From Boswellia sacra (Eukaryota; Streptophyta; Magnoliopsida; Sapindales; Burseraceae): a stretch of DNA of 64,000 nucleotides. Below, piece after piece: positions 44,773 through 57,385 of this stretch (position 1 is its first letter; every line of letters begins with the position of its first letter). Below the pieces are notes generated by a model, which saw only the letters and a list, made by a program, of their open reading frames with translations, was not told the DNA's origin and searched no databases. The position numbers and the translations under genes were made by a program. The stretch lies in the NCBI GenBank assembly GCA_013180625.2, contig SNVD02003467.1:1-64000 (forward strand). The letters run 5' to 3'.

Positions 44773-47700
44773 GGTTGAAGCAAATGGCAAATGAATTTGG
44801 ATTGTCCTTCACCTTAAAGACGCCGTATGATGAGCACTGTCATACGGTGATCACAAACTTGGTAGGTTTGGACTGTATAGAATGGATTCACGCAAAGTTA
44901 AGTGCGAGGCAAAAAGACATGTTTCGTAATACATGTTTTGGGTTTCTTTTAGACATTCAAGAGCTATCCTTTCCATCTCAGTTGGTGCACAATGTGCTTC
45001 TGTGGGAGGTTAACACAACAGGGTACGATGAAGAGATCTGGTTCCTTATTAAAGGTAAAAATATGGTTTTGAACTACAATGTAGTTAAAAATTTTTTTTT
45101 AAGCATCTGGTATTTGTAGTTATTTTTTTGTTACCATTATTGGCATCTTTTTTTTTCTTTCTTTGCAGGAAGACTGATTCGTTTTTTGCCCACGAGTTTG
45201 GTTTGGTTACCAGATTAAGATTTGCTTCCATCGTCCCACCAATACCGATTGTCATGAATCCATGCCCTGTCATGAATCCGTGTCCTTTGTTGGATACGTA
45301 CTTCGAGGGCGAGGACATGGAGCTCAAGGAATTCTACGAGAGACTTCATAATTTGAATGTCTCAGCTATGCCAGACGAGGATGTTGTGAAGCTGGCCTTG
45401 CATGACGTGTTGGAGCATTTTTTCATGGCACGGGATCGACGCCGACTTGTCTCCTATGTGTGGTTGAATTTTGTCAACACACTGGATAATTTTAACAATT
45501 ATCCATGGGGTTCGGTGTCTTTTGATAAGACACTTAAATGAATGAAAAATGATTTGGACGGGAGGTTAGAAAAGTATAAGAAGCGAGCCCAAGCCAAGAG
45601 TAAGCAGGTAGAGAGATATAACTTAGAAGGGTGCCCCTATGCTATTCAGGTACATGCTACAAAACAAGTGTGTTGACGTATTTATTATTTTCTTTGGCGT
45701 GCAAATTTAAATACATAGTGTCACTAAATAACCCTCATGTTATTAAGGTTTGGTTGTACGAGGCCCTGCCGTATATTGGCGTAACATATGGGTGAGTGGA
45801 CAAGGACTTTGAGGGGAGGACCCTTCAGAGGACATCGTCAAACGTGATGTCCTATTGGTTAAGAGGCAGCTATGTAAGGTTCCCTTGTTTTTTTTTTCCT
45901 ATTTTTGGTCACAACGAAGTAATGTTTAATTTGATGGCTTATTTGTTGATGCAGGCTCATCCACTCGTCGTTTTGGAGCCATATGAGGTGTAGCAGATGA
46001 CACATTGGTATATTAGGCTTGCTGAAGTAGTTGGCATCCGGAGAGGTGCACATGTAGCCTGGGCGACATCTGTGGATGCTCCTTTAATGCCCGATGAGAG
46101 GATTGAGCCACTTCCGATAGAGAATCCATCAGCTCCACCTCCTGCTGGTCAGAGTTCCCCTATTGGACTTGAGGTGGGGCCGGTCATAGACACAATCAGT
46201 GCTACGAATGAACGTGTATGATCTCCATACATGCTAGCAACCCCTATTAGACATGAGGTGGGGCCAGTCAGAGACATAGCCAATGCTACAGGTGAACGTG
46301 TATGGTCTCTGTCACCTGCGTCCCCCGTTAGTCCTAAATGTCTAGCTTACGAGGGTCACGGTCATGGGGATCCTTTTGGAACTTATCCCCATGGACACAG
46401 TCTCGTCGATAGACTTGATGTGAGGGCAGACATGGACACATTCAGTCCCCCCATCAGTCCTATGCCTACCACATTTGATAGATATGGGCATGCAAACGAT
46501 TCGATTCCTCTGTCGGATGGTGCGACCACCTACCGTGACATTTTTCCTCCTATAGACGATTTCCCTTCAAGCTCGACGGTACGTAATGAAAAAAATTGAT
46601 TCGTATACTTGTCCATTTACTTTGATGGTTGTTTGGTTTGTCGTGGTGATCCTGAATAATGATATATAAGCGCAGCCGTTCCATGATGGGTTCGAGAGTA
46701 CAGTGTTGCGTGAGCTTGTAGGACTCTGAGAGGAGATCACAATGTTACGGGCGGAGAACAAGGCCATGCTAGAGGAGATAGTTCGTTTGCATGAGGCTGT
46801 TGTTCTACTGGGTGGCCATTTCGGATACACTGCCACGGTACGTAGCACAAGTTAAAAAACGGATTTTGTGCTTTTCATTATGTCACAATGCTTAACCTGA
46901 CGTTCTATTTTTCTTTAATACAGGATTCGGATGGAGGTTCGGGCGATGACGGTGAAGGTCAAGAGCCAACAGAACCTGAACCCATGGACACGAGTGCTCG
47001 CGCCGCCGATGCTTCTCCCACGGGCTTCGTTTCACTTCGAGGTCACGTCTATTTTCGAGAAAGCATAAACGGAGCCCCTTTGTCAGTCCACCGGGTAGAA
47101 AGAGGGCGAGGGTTGAGCCCACGATACAGCCAGAGTTCTTTAAGACGTTAATGATGCCGTCAGAGTGGCTTGCATCTGAGGTTTGTTTAACTTATTCTCC
47201 TCTCCTCCAATATTGCAATATACATTTTGAATTTTATACATTGACGAAGGCTACTACATGTAGTACATGGATAGCTACTTGTGGGTGTTACGTTGTAGAG
47301 CTCGCGATATGGGCGCAGCCAGTATCCAAAGGTCTGCTTTCTTGGACACCACTTTTTGCGAAGGTATTTGCTAAACATATGAATTTATAGTTACTTTCTT
47401 ATTCTTTCGATGTGGTAACCGTGCTCATAAAATTACAGTTAAAAGTAAAGTACTCGGACAGACTGAATGACATTAACTAGGTGAATGAGGTCGATATGGT
47501 CTAGTTTGTCCTCGAGGAGATGCCCCTCGATGGATGACCATGGGTCGATATGGACAGGGTGAGTTCATTTATATTCAGTGTGTTAGTACGTGCCGTTTTA
47601 TTTGAAATATTGATCTCGATTTTCATGTTCTTAACTTCCTTTTCAGCTCTATGTCCCTGTTAACATCGGAGACGATCATTAGGTGGTAACCGAGGTGGAT

Positions 47701-48288
47701 TTGATTCGCAGTGTCGTAGTCATATATGACTCATGTATATTGCACACAGTTCCACTGACACGGTCAAAGATACAATCTGGTATTTGGCAGAGTTGATACC
47801 CCGTATGGTGTCAATGGATGTTTACGGTCGCTCTAACTACCCTGCAACCCCGTACGACATTGAGCTCATCAAGGATGAGTCCGAGGTGCCATAGGAGGAG
47901 GCTGAGGGAGGAGCATGCGTAGTGTACTATTTGAGGTATATGGAGTTCTTAACGGGGGGCGTTTCATTGGTAACCTTTAAGACATTCACGGACCAACAGC
48001 AACGGGAAAGAATGGCATTCCAGCTTTGGGCGCATTGAGTTCGGCCACAGGCGGAGGAGGTCGTCCATAGTGTCACAGGGCCTGTCGAGGTTGAGGCTAT
48101 CACAGGACCTGTCGGTGTTCTGCCTTCCGATGTTGCGACCACCACTAGGATGTCGACGTTCTACCTTTCGATGTTGTGGCTACCACCAGGGCTGCCGATG
48201 TTGTTTCAGTTGATGTTGCAGCTCCACAGGGACATCTGATGTTGTGTCAGTGGATGTTGAGTAGCAGCCTAACACGACTCCTTCTTGA
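44773..48288 (+). pseudogene. DUF1985/Ulp1-like cysteine peptidase gene of the MULE
   Basis: Exon 44773-45054 reads a DUF1985-type segment (RQKDMFRNTCFGFLLDIQEL, QLVHNVLLWEV), with donor gtaaaa. The exon from 45169 continues AHEFGLVTRLRFA after a one-base shift, has TGA at 45539-45541 and reads LEKYKKRAQAKSKQVERYNL. A further exon near 45750 reads VWLYEALPYIGVTYG. Pro/Ser-rich linkers follow (46000-47150). The C48 peptidase part at about 47420-47980 reads LYVPVNIGDDH with the Trp after the catalytic His replaced by TAG, then VVVIYDS, and GGACVVYYLRYMEFLT, where the Cys fits the catalytic position. The end has a Val/Thr/Ala repeat-like tail. Many stops make it a pseudogene. Confidence 0.78.
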
Positions 48289-48906
48289 TTTCTTGTCCTG
48301 TATATATTTTGTATAGTTACACATTTTTATGGATATATAGTTTGTGGATATTTACACATTTTTGTATAGTGTCATATTTTGTTTAGTAGCACATGTTTTC
48401 CATGAATATTTACTCCACGAATGTTTTATACCTTGACGAATCACATAAATGAGTGTCTCATACACGAATATTTATTTCAATGACAAGGCACATAAATTCT
48501 TAGCGGGAAAAAAAATGTAAATTGCATACATTGACGAAGCATATAAATGAATATTTTATACATGAAAGTTTTATAAATTGACAATAAATTCCTTTGAACG
48601 ACAACAAGACATGTATAAATGATATGTGCTGGCCTGACCATCTTTGTCACCAAGAGAGTCTTACGCCCATAATATGCAAGAATTCTTTCACCCAAGTATT
48701 TCTCTTGGCAAAGTCGAGTGAGCTCTGTGATCGCATCTCTGTTGATCTTCCTTGATGTTACTTCTGGAGTTATAGTCACCTAAACAATTAATGAATACAA
48801 AATGAGAGTTGTTTCATTCTGAGAATAATGTAAATAGACTACGTCACTGAAAGTAAACAAATAATATTATATAGACAAAAAACCCCTTGCCTATATTTGG
48901 TAGCCA
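48289..48906. other. Spacer between the convergent MULE genes
   Basis: AT-rich noncoding sequence with short repeated words (cacatttttgta, atacatgaa). I see no gene in it. Confidence 0.6.
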
Positions 48907-51868
48907 TCATCCCCTATCATGAAGTAGAACTGGGTGGTTTCGGCAGGTTTGACGATTGTGCCTGGAAGTTCCACACCGCTCGCAAGTTTGAGACGAGCTA
49001 GACTCACCGATAGAAGGGATTTGATCCCTCCGAGGATGACCGACTGGTCTCCTTATGACTGGCGGTAGGACCACTCTACTGCGTACCTCCTCAGGAACCA
49101 TCCAATCCTCACTAACTCCAACATGAACAACTGGCACAGCATATACATGTAGTAATGTTTCAGTCGTATACCAATGGGCATAATAATCATGGCACGTCAG
49201 TAGGTTCATACGTTTGCAAATGGCTAATACATGTGCACACAGAAGCTGGTCAAGATCAAACACCCGACACGTGCTTGTCCGAGTATGCATGTCAACGATG
49301 CTAACATGGTCGTTGCCTCTCACCTCATACATAGTAAGAGAGATACCGCCAACCCTCATACGTTTGCCATCCTTTAAATGCTCCTCCATCAACTTGTTAG
49401 CCCACAGTGAGAGATGTAATTCTGAGTTAGCAAATAACTATCGACGCTCATAGAACCATTGCTGCAAGTTCGCCCAGTAATAATCTGCTAACAATGTCAC
49501 CGAAAAGAATCGCGTATGTTGCAAGTAGCTGTTCATCGACTCAGCTATATTTGTTATCATGATGTTATACCGTCGACCATGAAACTATGAATGTGCCCAT
49601 CTATCAACTCCAATCTCTTGAAGATAAGTTGCTATTGCTGGCATACACGATTCAATTTGCCGCATATGATAGTTGAAATCAGCACAGTGATATGTCCTTG
49701 CAACTCGGGAGTATATATCTAACAAAGTCTTGTCCTTAAACATGGCCTTCAAGTGACCCTTCAGATGATGAGTGCACAATCCATGTAGTGCATGAGGAAA
49801 AACTGCTACAATAACTCATTCAATGCTACGATGACAGTCAGAAATGAAAACAAGACTCGAAAATTTTGTACAACATGATCACACAACTGTCTCATGAACC
49901 AGTTTTACAAGTCATCATTTTCAGAATGCCTAACTCCAAATGCCAAGGGGTATATTTGTTTATTTCCATCCATACAAGAAGCCAAAAACATTGTACCTCT
50001 ATATTTTTCTTTCAAAAAAGAACTATCAATTGCGATAACTGGCTTAATTGATGATACAAATCTAGCAATAGAGGCCCTCATACTCATGAAAAAGTATCTA
50101 AAATGGTTGTTGTTATCAGTTTCTAAAGACATTTTGGTCTTTGGGTTTACTTTCTCAATCATGTACATGTACTATGGAAGTAGTGTGAATTATTCCTCAT
50201 GAGATCCGTGAAGTTCTTGCAAAGCTGCCTCCTTTGCCCTCCATGCCTTGTTGTATGTGATATTAACACCTAATAACTCGTCAACATTAGCCATGATATC
50301 CTTCAGACGATATATTCTTGAAGCCTCAGCGAATTTGCTGTTAATATGTTTGCCAATGACATGTGCAATTACCTGTTTGTGATTTGGGTGAAGTCCGGCT
50401 CTGGAGCATGTGCGATGGTTCTTATACTTTTTCACTTGGAAGAAATGTGAATCGACTATCTTTGTGGGACGTAAATACCATTTACAAAATTTAGCACGGC
50501 AAATATCCTCAAACCTTGTTGCATTGGAGTTCCTCACCTTGAATTGAAAATTGTGTCTTAATGCCAAATTTGATAACTTCTCACGAAGCTTCGTTTTGCT
50601 GTTAAACATCTGCCCAACCCTAACCTTAATCCCATCAACAACAAACGATGAAGCATCATTGCCAACTACGGATGATGAATGCACAATAGGCGGCATCCAC
50701 CTAATTGTGTTAGTCCAACGGCTGTCATTTTCAGAGCCTATATTAGCTTCTTCATGTCTAGGATTTGCATCCATTCTTGGCTCATTATTTGACACCGGAT
50801 CTTGTTGATGTCCATATAGTGGAGGAGTACGTGCGGAGTGAATTGGAGAAAGGAATGGTAAACGACACATCCTGGTTCACATCATTGAAGATCTCCGTCT
50901 GTTCATCATTATTAAAATGCAAACCGTCTACATCCTGGCCATCAACAATAAAATCATCCAAACCCTCAACATCATTCTTAATACGAATAGTGCAATCATC
51001 ATTGTCAATGTTAACATGCTCACTAACATCATCACTACCATCATCATTATTTTCATAATCTTCATCACCACCATCTTCATCATTAACATCATCACTAGCA
51101 TTATTAACATCAATATTACCTAAACTCTCAAACTCTCTAATACTATCGAGATGACGTACCAATCTTAATGGCATCGACGGGGACACCCCTTCTTCATTTT
51201 CAACTAACATCCCAACTGAGTCATGCCCCGCATGCCTTGAATACTGCTCAAACTCAATGTCAACGTCATCATTCAATTGTGGTTGTGCACAAACAGGAGT
51301 GGACTCACTTAATTGGTTGCTTCCACTTGCTGAGTAAAACAAAAAGGGATGAGAAGATCTCTGTCGCCTACGTACTGCATCGGATCCTGACCTCTGTCTT
51401 TGCTTCTCCTTATCTTCAACTTTAACAATTAATGGTGTATATGACTATTGGTCCGCCAAACAATTTTGTATAAAGAGACAAACATTGTTGTCAGTCTCAA
51501 TAGGAGTCGGCATTGGTGAAACACTCTTAAAAGCAAATTGAACCTCTAAACTCATATTATGCTTACGAAGATCCCAACCCATTTCAGTACTAATACAGTC
51601 TACCAACTCATTATAGGTAGCAAACCTGTGAATTATCAATGGCTTCACCTTCCTAGCGGTGTACAAATAACCACCATTCTCTTGTATAGTCTAAGAACCA
51701 TTGTATAGAATAAGTATGCATAAAGTTTTCATTTCCTGCATAATAGAGACATATCATATAAGTTCGTGGACAAAAAATCATTATGAAATTGCTTACAAAA
51801 GCCACAAAAATGACATTTCTGCCTAAACGCTTGACAAAACTCGACGCTAAACGCTCGACACTCAACAC
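48907..51868 (-). pseudogene. MuDR-type MULE transposase
   Basis: On -, in order: an N-terminal PB1-like segment (51666-51445, FATYNELVDCISTEMGWDL); an Asp/Asn/Glu-rich linker (51342-50900); the MuDR DNA-binding domain (50800-50300, VGQMFNSKTKLREKLSNLAL ... AKFCKWYLRP ... HRTCSRAGLHPNHK); and the transposase core with the first Asp in VIAIDSSFLKEKYRG (about 50010), the second in FISDCHRSIE (about 49850) and a NIAESMNSYL segment (about 49540). A SWIM-type finger (TCRVFDLDQLLCAHVLA, about 49250) and a terminal CCHC-like knuckle (CERCGTSRHNRQTC, about 48950) follow. Stops and frame changes occur near 51660, 50180, 49900, 49800, 49584 and 49440. Confidence 0.88.
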
Positions 51869-52190
51869 GACAAAAAACTCAAAATGCGATGCACGACGAT
51901 CGACGCTCGACTAATGCGACACATATACTCGACACACGAACTCGACGAAATTGACATTTGACACTCGTCACGTTCGGCACTCCACTAGACGCACTAACAC
52001 GACACTCGATCCTAGACTCCACATAACCCCTATACACTCGACATGACCATCTGACATGTCGAGAATCGATCTGACGCAACCCCTCGACAGTCGATGACTC
52101 TCGACAAATCTCGTCTTCTTCCCTGTCGACTGCGATACTAGATTTTCTCAAAACGATTGGTAATTTTCAACAAATTTTGACAAAAACCGC
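51869..52190. other. Right subterminal region of the MULE
   Basis: Noncoding, with many copies of ctcgac/cgacac words, complementary to the cgag words of the left side. The exact end could not be set. Confidence 0.55.
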
Positions 52191-54543
52191 ACTATCTCTA
52201 ACCTTAGTTCACATATATATTCCTATTTTAAGCTACATAATCGGGTTGACAGTTACTCAAACAATAAATAACAAAAACATTACAACCTACTGAAATTTTC
52301 ATGCCATTTAGAGAGAGATTAAGGAAATTTTTTTTTGCCTTGTTGCTCAGTTTCAGCTGTTGAAGATTGTTTCAGACAGTGATATGTATGAAGCAGTGAC
52401 TGGTTTCTTTGTTTCATTTACTTTTTTCTTTGTTTCCTAAATTCAATTACATAAGGGTATTTTAGTCATTTTCTTAATAATGTGTCTATGACTTGAAAAT
52501 TTTTCAGGATGTGTCCAAATTTCACTAAAGGCCCTTAATTCTGTCCATTTTTTTAATTTTCTCTTGTATTTTTTTGATAGAAATTTTAATAATTTGTTTA
52601 ATGGCTTTGTTAATGTGACTAAAACTCTAGCTTGCAGTTGCAGAACTATAAAATATAAAAATTTGAAGATAAAGACTACAGGGTGTTGATCATAACATGC
52701 ATATTTCATTCAAATTATCAATTGGTTTGGAAAATAGACCTGAAAGAAAAAGAAAGAAAATCGACTAATGTTAATTTAACCAAGTTATAGAGGCTAAATT
52801 GACAAATAATCAGATTTATGTTCACCTTGTCAAGTACCTGACCTTGCCTAGTTAACTGACTTCACATTGACAAACCGACTGAAATACCTCCGATTTCTAT
52901 TAACAGATCAGGGAAGGAAATAAACCGGGTTAAGTGTAGTCAACGCAAGAAATTGGGTCGCAACGGTAAAATGTGTAGAAATTAATCCAATAATCCTTTT
53001 TGCAACAGGGACGTCCGAGTTATGGCATTTCAAACCGCAAATACAACATGATAAATGTTTGATGGTTGTAGTTGTTCACTGATGCGATGATGATTGATTT
53101 TTCTTTTGCAATTTTGCAATGGTTCTGATGGTGATGATTGCATAATGATAATATGTTTTAGCGTAACTAAAAGTGATTTCTGGGAGGTCATAAAGTGATA
53201 ACGTAAACCTTCAAAAATCAAGATTTTTTTTTTAGTCTGAAAAGGGGTAATTAATTAACAGTAATTTGATCTCCCTTCAATTTAAAGTCTAGATGATATG
53301 AGACTGACCATATTGGCTCAATTAAATTAATTTCTCAAGTGGACTGCACATGGAGACACGTAGAAACTGAAGCTGCGATCAGGAGTGAGACTAGACTGAA
53401 ATATGATTAAGATTTGAACTGCAACTGAAAGTTTGGAAGTGGACTACTGATAATACCGTCTTATTTTTTGTGTAGCATGAAATTGAATTATATTATATAA
53501 TAATTTTTAAAAAATTAATTTAATTATTTATAAATTATTTTACATAATTATATTAGTTTTTATTTGTTATTATATTATTATTTATATTAAATTTTAGCCA
53601 TAAAAATACCATTGTTTTGAATATAAAACATTTAATATATATATGATATAAAATTATGTATTTTATTTTAATATTTTAGTTATTTATTCATTATATATTA
53701 TATTATTATTTATTTTATTCATTGATATATACTACTATATTATTTTAAGTTATTAATAATTGTCATTTAATATGATAATATTTAATTATAATTTAATATA
53801 ACGATTGATAATATGATGATGGAATATTTACTGTATATTAGTATTTATTTATTATAATTTATAGAAAATATTATTAATAAAATATAAATTATTTAATACA
53901 ATTATTAATGATATGTTATATAATTTTTAATTGAATATTAATGTTTATTTAATAATAATTCAATTATTTATCATTATGTTATGAATCATGACTATTTAAT
54001 AAAAAAAAATTGGTCCAATCCTGGCACTAAAAATATCGGCGTAAGTACTACTGTCCCTAAGGGACCTTGCTGTCGACGGGCCTGTGGGACACCATGATTA
54101 TTCTGGATTTCAGTCTAACTCATAGAAGAACAACCAAATACCAATTCAGGACAAAAATCACTTAAATTATCGTACGCTCCCAAAAGAGGCCTGTGTTGAA
54201 TTCAGTGATGCTATTTATTGAAGGAAAAATTTCACTAACGACTTTGAGGTTTGACCTAATTATGGAATGACCTCACCTTTTTAGAATTGGGCAGAAATGA
54301 CCCTACAATTAGTCTCCTTCTGTTACCGTTACAAATTTAAGCAGCATTATCTATTTTAGCCTTCTGTACATTCTGACATATGTTCTGTCACATAGGCTTA
54401 GAATTGCAGAATATATTTTGTAATTTTTATTTCTGTTTACAATAATTAACAAAAGCACTTAAATTACCAATGACCCTACTAATTTAAAAAATAACAAAGA
54501 GAGAACTACTATTCTCTAAAGGCTACAACACAGCTTGCCTATA
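52191..54543. other. Gene-free sequence, very AT-rich in the middle
   Basis: No coding frame of substance is seen. About 53460-54000 is almost pure A/T with recurring atta/tatt words and no clear tandem unit. The rest is ordinary AT-rich plant intergenic DNA. Confidence 0.6.
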
Positions 54544-54930
54544 CACTACAACAGGGAAGAGTATTTACGGCGGGCCAAAACCGCCGTAAAAACACATTTG
54601 CGACGGTTATGCGGCGGTTTAGAACCGCAGTAAAAGCTTTTACGGTGGGCCAAAACCCGCCGTAAATAAATTTTTACGGCGGTTTAGTTGTTCGACGCAA
54701 AAACAAACGACGAAGTAGGAATGGCAAACACCACACCTTTTTACGGCGGTTTTGTGTCCGTCATAAAAAGTCGAATATTTACGACGAACATAAAACCGCC
54801 GTAAAAGGTCACAAAACCATCGTAAAAAGTTTTTTATACAATTGTCGTGGGTTGATGGGAAACCGCTGTAAATAGTTAAGAAATTTTTTTTTTGCGTCAA
54901 CCAAAAAACCGCCGTAAATAGTTAGCAAAA
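54544..54930 (+). mobile_element. Terminus of a CACTA (En/Spm) DNA transposon
   Basis: It starts CACTACAACAGGG and is followed by about a dozen direct and inverted copies of the subterminal motif TTTACGGCGG/CCGCCGTAAA or close variants (54568-54925). CACTA elements have this structure for transposase binding. The body would run to the right. The opposite terminus is not in the window, and Copia-3 interrupts the body. Confidence 0.83.
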
Positions 54931-55255
54931 AGTTTTCAAATTTTCGTTGCTTGTGCTATTCTATATTTATTTACTGTTTACAAAATAATTAACCTGTCTC
55001 AAAAAAATGTTTTGATATAATTTTGTAATCATTCATTCAATAAATATAATGAAATCAAATCAAATACAAAAATATCTCATATAATGGTTCAATCATAATC
55101 CAAGAAAACCAAATATAATGCAATCATCGTCCATGCTATTTAACATGTTATAATCAAACAGTTAAACAATATGTCAATTACATAGTTAATCATCTGATAA
55201 GTAAATTTACAGAAAACTCAGTAAACAAAATTATCAATTTTTTGTCTTAGACGTA
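54931..55255. other. Noncoding stretch inside the presumed CACTA body
   Basis: AT-rich sequence. The last bases (about 55215-55255) are the continuation of an exon-like segment on - that Copia-3 split; see 62265-62446. Confidence 0.5.
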
Positions 55256-55260
55256 GCCTT

Positions 55261-57081
55261 TGTTGACCCAGGTATGGCAACCCAAGAGGAGGGGTGAATT
55301 GGGTTTTTATTTATAAAAAAGAATTTAGAAACTTTTCTTGAAAGTTCAAAATTATTTAACTCTTTATTTGAGAATAAAGATGAAGAAGATGAAAATAGAA
55401 TGCAATCAAGAGAATAGCAATAAAGTACAATCATAAGTGCAACTAAATATAAAGAGATAGGGATAGAGAGAGTGCAAACTCAATTTACGTGGTTCGGCAA
55501 ACCTTGCCTACGTCCACGGGCTCCTAGCTCCACGAGCTAAGCTTTCCACTAAGTTGTAGAAATCTTTACAACTTGCTTGATGAACAACCTCACAAAGACT
55601 TTTTCTTTCAACCCTTGATAACACCACACCAAGAGTTCTTCTTGATGAACAACCTCACCAAGGCAACTTCCTTCAACTCTTGATAACACCACACCAAGAG
55701 TTCTTCTTGATGAACAACCCACCAAGGCAACTTTCCTCAACTCTTGATAACACCACACCAAGAGTTCTTCTTGATGAACAACCTCACCAAGTCAACTTTC
55801 TTCAACTCTTGATAACACCACACCAAGAGTTCTTCTTGATGAACAACCTCACCAAGGAAAGAATTCTCTCAAGGATAACTTTTATCCTTTACAAGTAGAT
55901 TTCACTCTCACCACAATACAAGAACAAAGAAAATTGTTTACAATAAAAGTACAACTCTCTTCAAAGAGTAGATGAAGAATATAAAAGCTCTTTACTTGAT
56001 ATTTCTCTTATTCGTGGCTTGCTGGATTCTTTTCTCTTTGTCTTGCTAAATGCATTGGAGAAGGGCTCTTTTTATAGGCAAATGAGATGAACTTGAACAA
56101 GTGAAGACACCAACTCCAAATTTTCTGCCCACCATAAAAACCGTAATTTTGTCTGCCATTTTTGTCAATGTTTCGTTTGAAATTTGAAAATATGAAAAAC
56201 ATAAAATATCTTCACATTTGACTAAGCTTTCCAACGCATCAAGAACCAAGTCATTTGGATATCTGTAGCTCAAGATATGGCCAAAACACCATTCGGTGCT
56301 CAAGTGACTTGATTTTTCTTCCATGTGTCAGTCCATTGACTTGAATGATAATTCTGTCAGCCTTCCGTTTGAAATTTGAATTTTTTTTTAAAAAATAAAT
56401 ATCTTTTGTATTGAATAAGGCTTTTCCAAACATTAAGAATCAAAGCATTTAATTCTCTATCTTTAGGATATGGCCAAAATATCATTGGTGCTCGTGAGTT
56501 GATTTTTCTTCTCTGTGTCAGTCCACCGAATTGCATGGTCAATTATGTCGGCCTTCCATTTGAAAATTTGATTTATTCAAACATAGAATATTGTCATTAA
56601 GTCCTCTTTCCAATGACGTAAGAATCAAGTTATTTTGATTTTTCTAGCTCAAGATATGTCCAAAAGAGTATTCGGTGCTCATGTCAGCTGCTTCCATTTG
56701 TCTTTCAACTTGCATGATGATTTGGACGATCTTACACTTAAAATTTGAATTTCTTTAAACATATGAAATGTTATAAATTGAGTAAGCTTTCCAAAGGCTC
56801 AAGAATCACATTATTTGGATATTTGTATGGAAATATATGACCAATTGATTGAACATTGCTCATGTGTCACATTCCTTAAGTCAATCCTTGTTCTTAAACT
56901 TTGGTGCCTTTAACATGTAGTCTTCTCCTTAGCTTCAAAACTTCATTTTAATAAGCCTCTTCTTGATTTTAAAATTATTTCAATGATCTTACTCTTGCAC
57001 ATAAATAAACATGTTAGTAAATCTCAATTAATCAATGTGTATTGTTATCATCAAAATTATCATGTAGTCATAGGGCTAACA
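55261..57081 (-). repeat. 3' LTR of Copia-3 (1821 bp)
   Basis: It runs from TGTTGACCCAGG to GGCTAACA. It contains the ttacgtggttcggcaaacc segment common in SIRE LTRs, a 64-bp tandem repeat, and on the element's strand a TATA box (ctataaaaag, about 56068-56078). Confidence 0.93.
55575..55860. repeat. Tandem repeat of about 64 bp in the left Copia-3 LTR
   Basis: Four to five units of the type cttgatgaacaacctcacca plus aggcaacttccttcaactct plus tgataacaccacaccaagag. The right LTR has a matching array at about 60745-61030. Confidence 0.88.
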
Positions 57082-57095
57082 ATCTCCCCCTTTTT
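57082..57095 (-). promoter_or_regulatory. Polypurine tract of Copia-3
   Basis: aatctcccccttttt on +, beside the 3' LTR. A second similar run (ctcccccttttgttatcatc) lies near 57212, a feature of SIRE-type elements. Confidence 0.8.
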
Positions 57096-57385
57096 GATGA
57101 TAACAAACCATTGATTGCTTTAAATTATAATCTAAAATCAAGAATGAAAATAAAATCAATAATAAGCAAAAAGAGAGCAATTGTTATAAATACAAGCAAT
57201 CCAACCATTTCTCCCCCTTTTGTTATCATCAAAAAGATGTAATCAAATTAATTACTCCCCCTAAATATATTCTCCCCCTTAACATAGGCTACCATTCAAA
57301 GATTATCATATAAAAACAAGATTAAGACATATCCAACATGCCTAATTCTCTTCTAATTATGCAAAATATATCTTGACTAAGGGGT

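Larger units (their letters stand above)
44428..52190. mobile_element. Kaonashi-like Mutator element (MULE) with Ulp1-type gene, decayed; ends approximate
   Basis: A MuDR-type transposase pseudogene on - (51868-48907) and a DUF1985/Ulp1-like gene on + (44773-48288) converge. Both outer sides carry cgag-rich sequence: 44630-44700 on the left and 51830-52120 on the right, roughly inverted (gtcgagttttgttgagtg against its complement near 51850). Co-occurrence of a MULE transposase with a Ulp1-like peptidase gene is characteristic of Kaonashi MULEs. I could not fix clean terminal inverted repeats or a 9-bp target duplication. The left end may have been lost at the Gypsy-A junction. Confidence 0.75.

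Noticed and set aside
50917..51123. Ile/Asn/Thr-rich + frame and Met-rich - frame near 51000
   Set aside because: Both are shadows of the Asp/Asn-rich linker of the MULE transposase, whose GAT/AAT codons give repetitive translations.
53460..54000. Very AT-rich block considered as a centromeric satellite, replication origin or matrix attachment region
   Set aside because: No regular tandem unit or defined motif is visible. Composition alone does not support a call.
55549..55898. Repetitive open frames on both strands in the Copia-3 LTR
   Set aside because: Products of the 64-bp tandem repeat. It is also not a CRISPR array: units are contiguous with no unique spacers.
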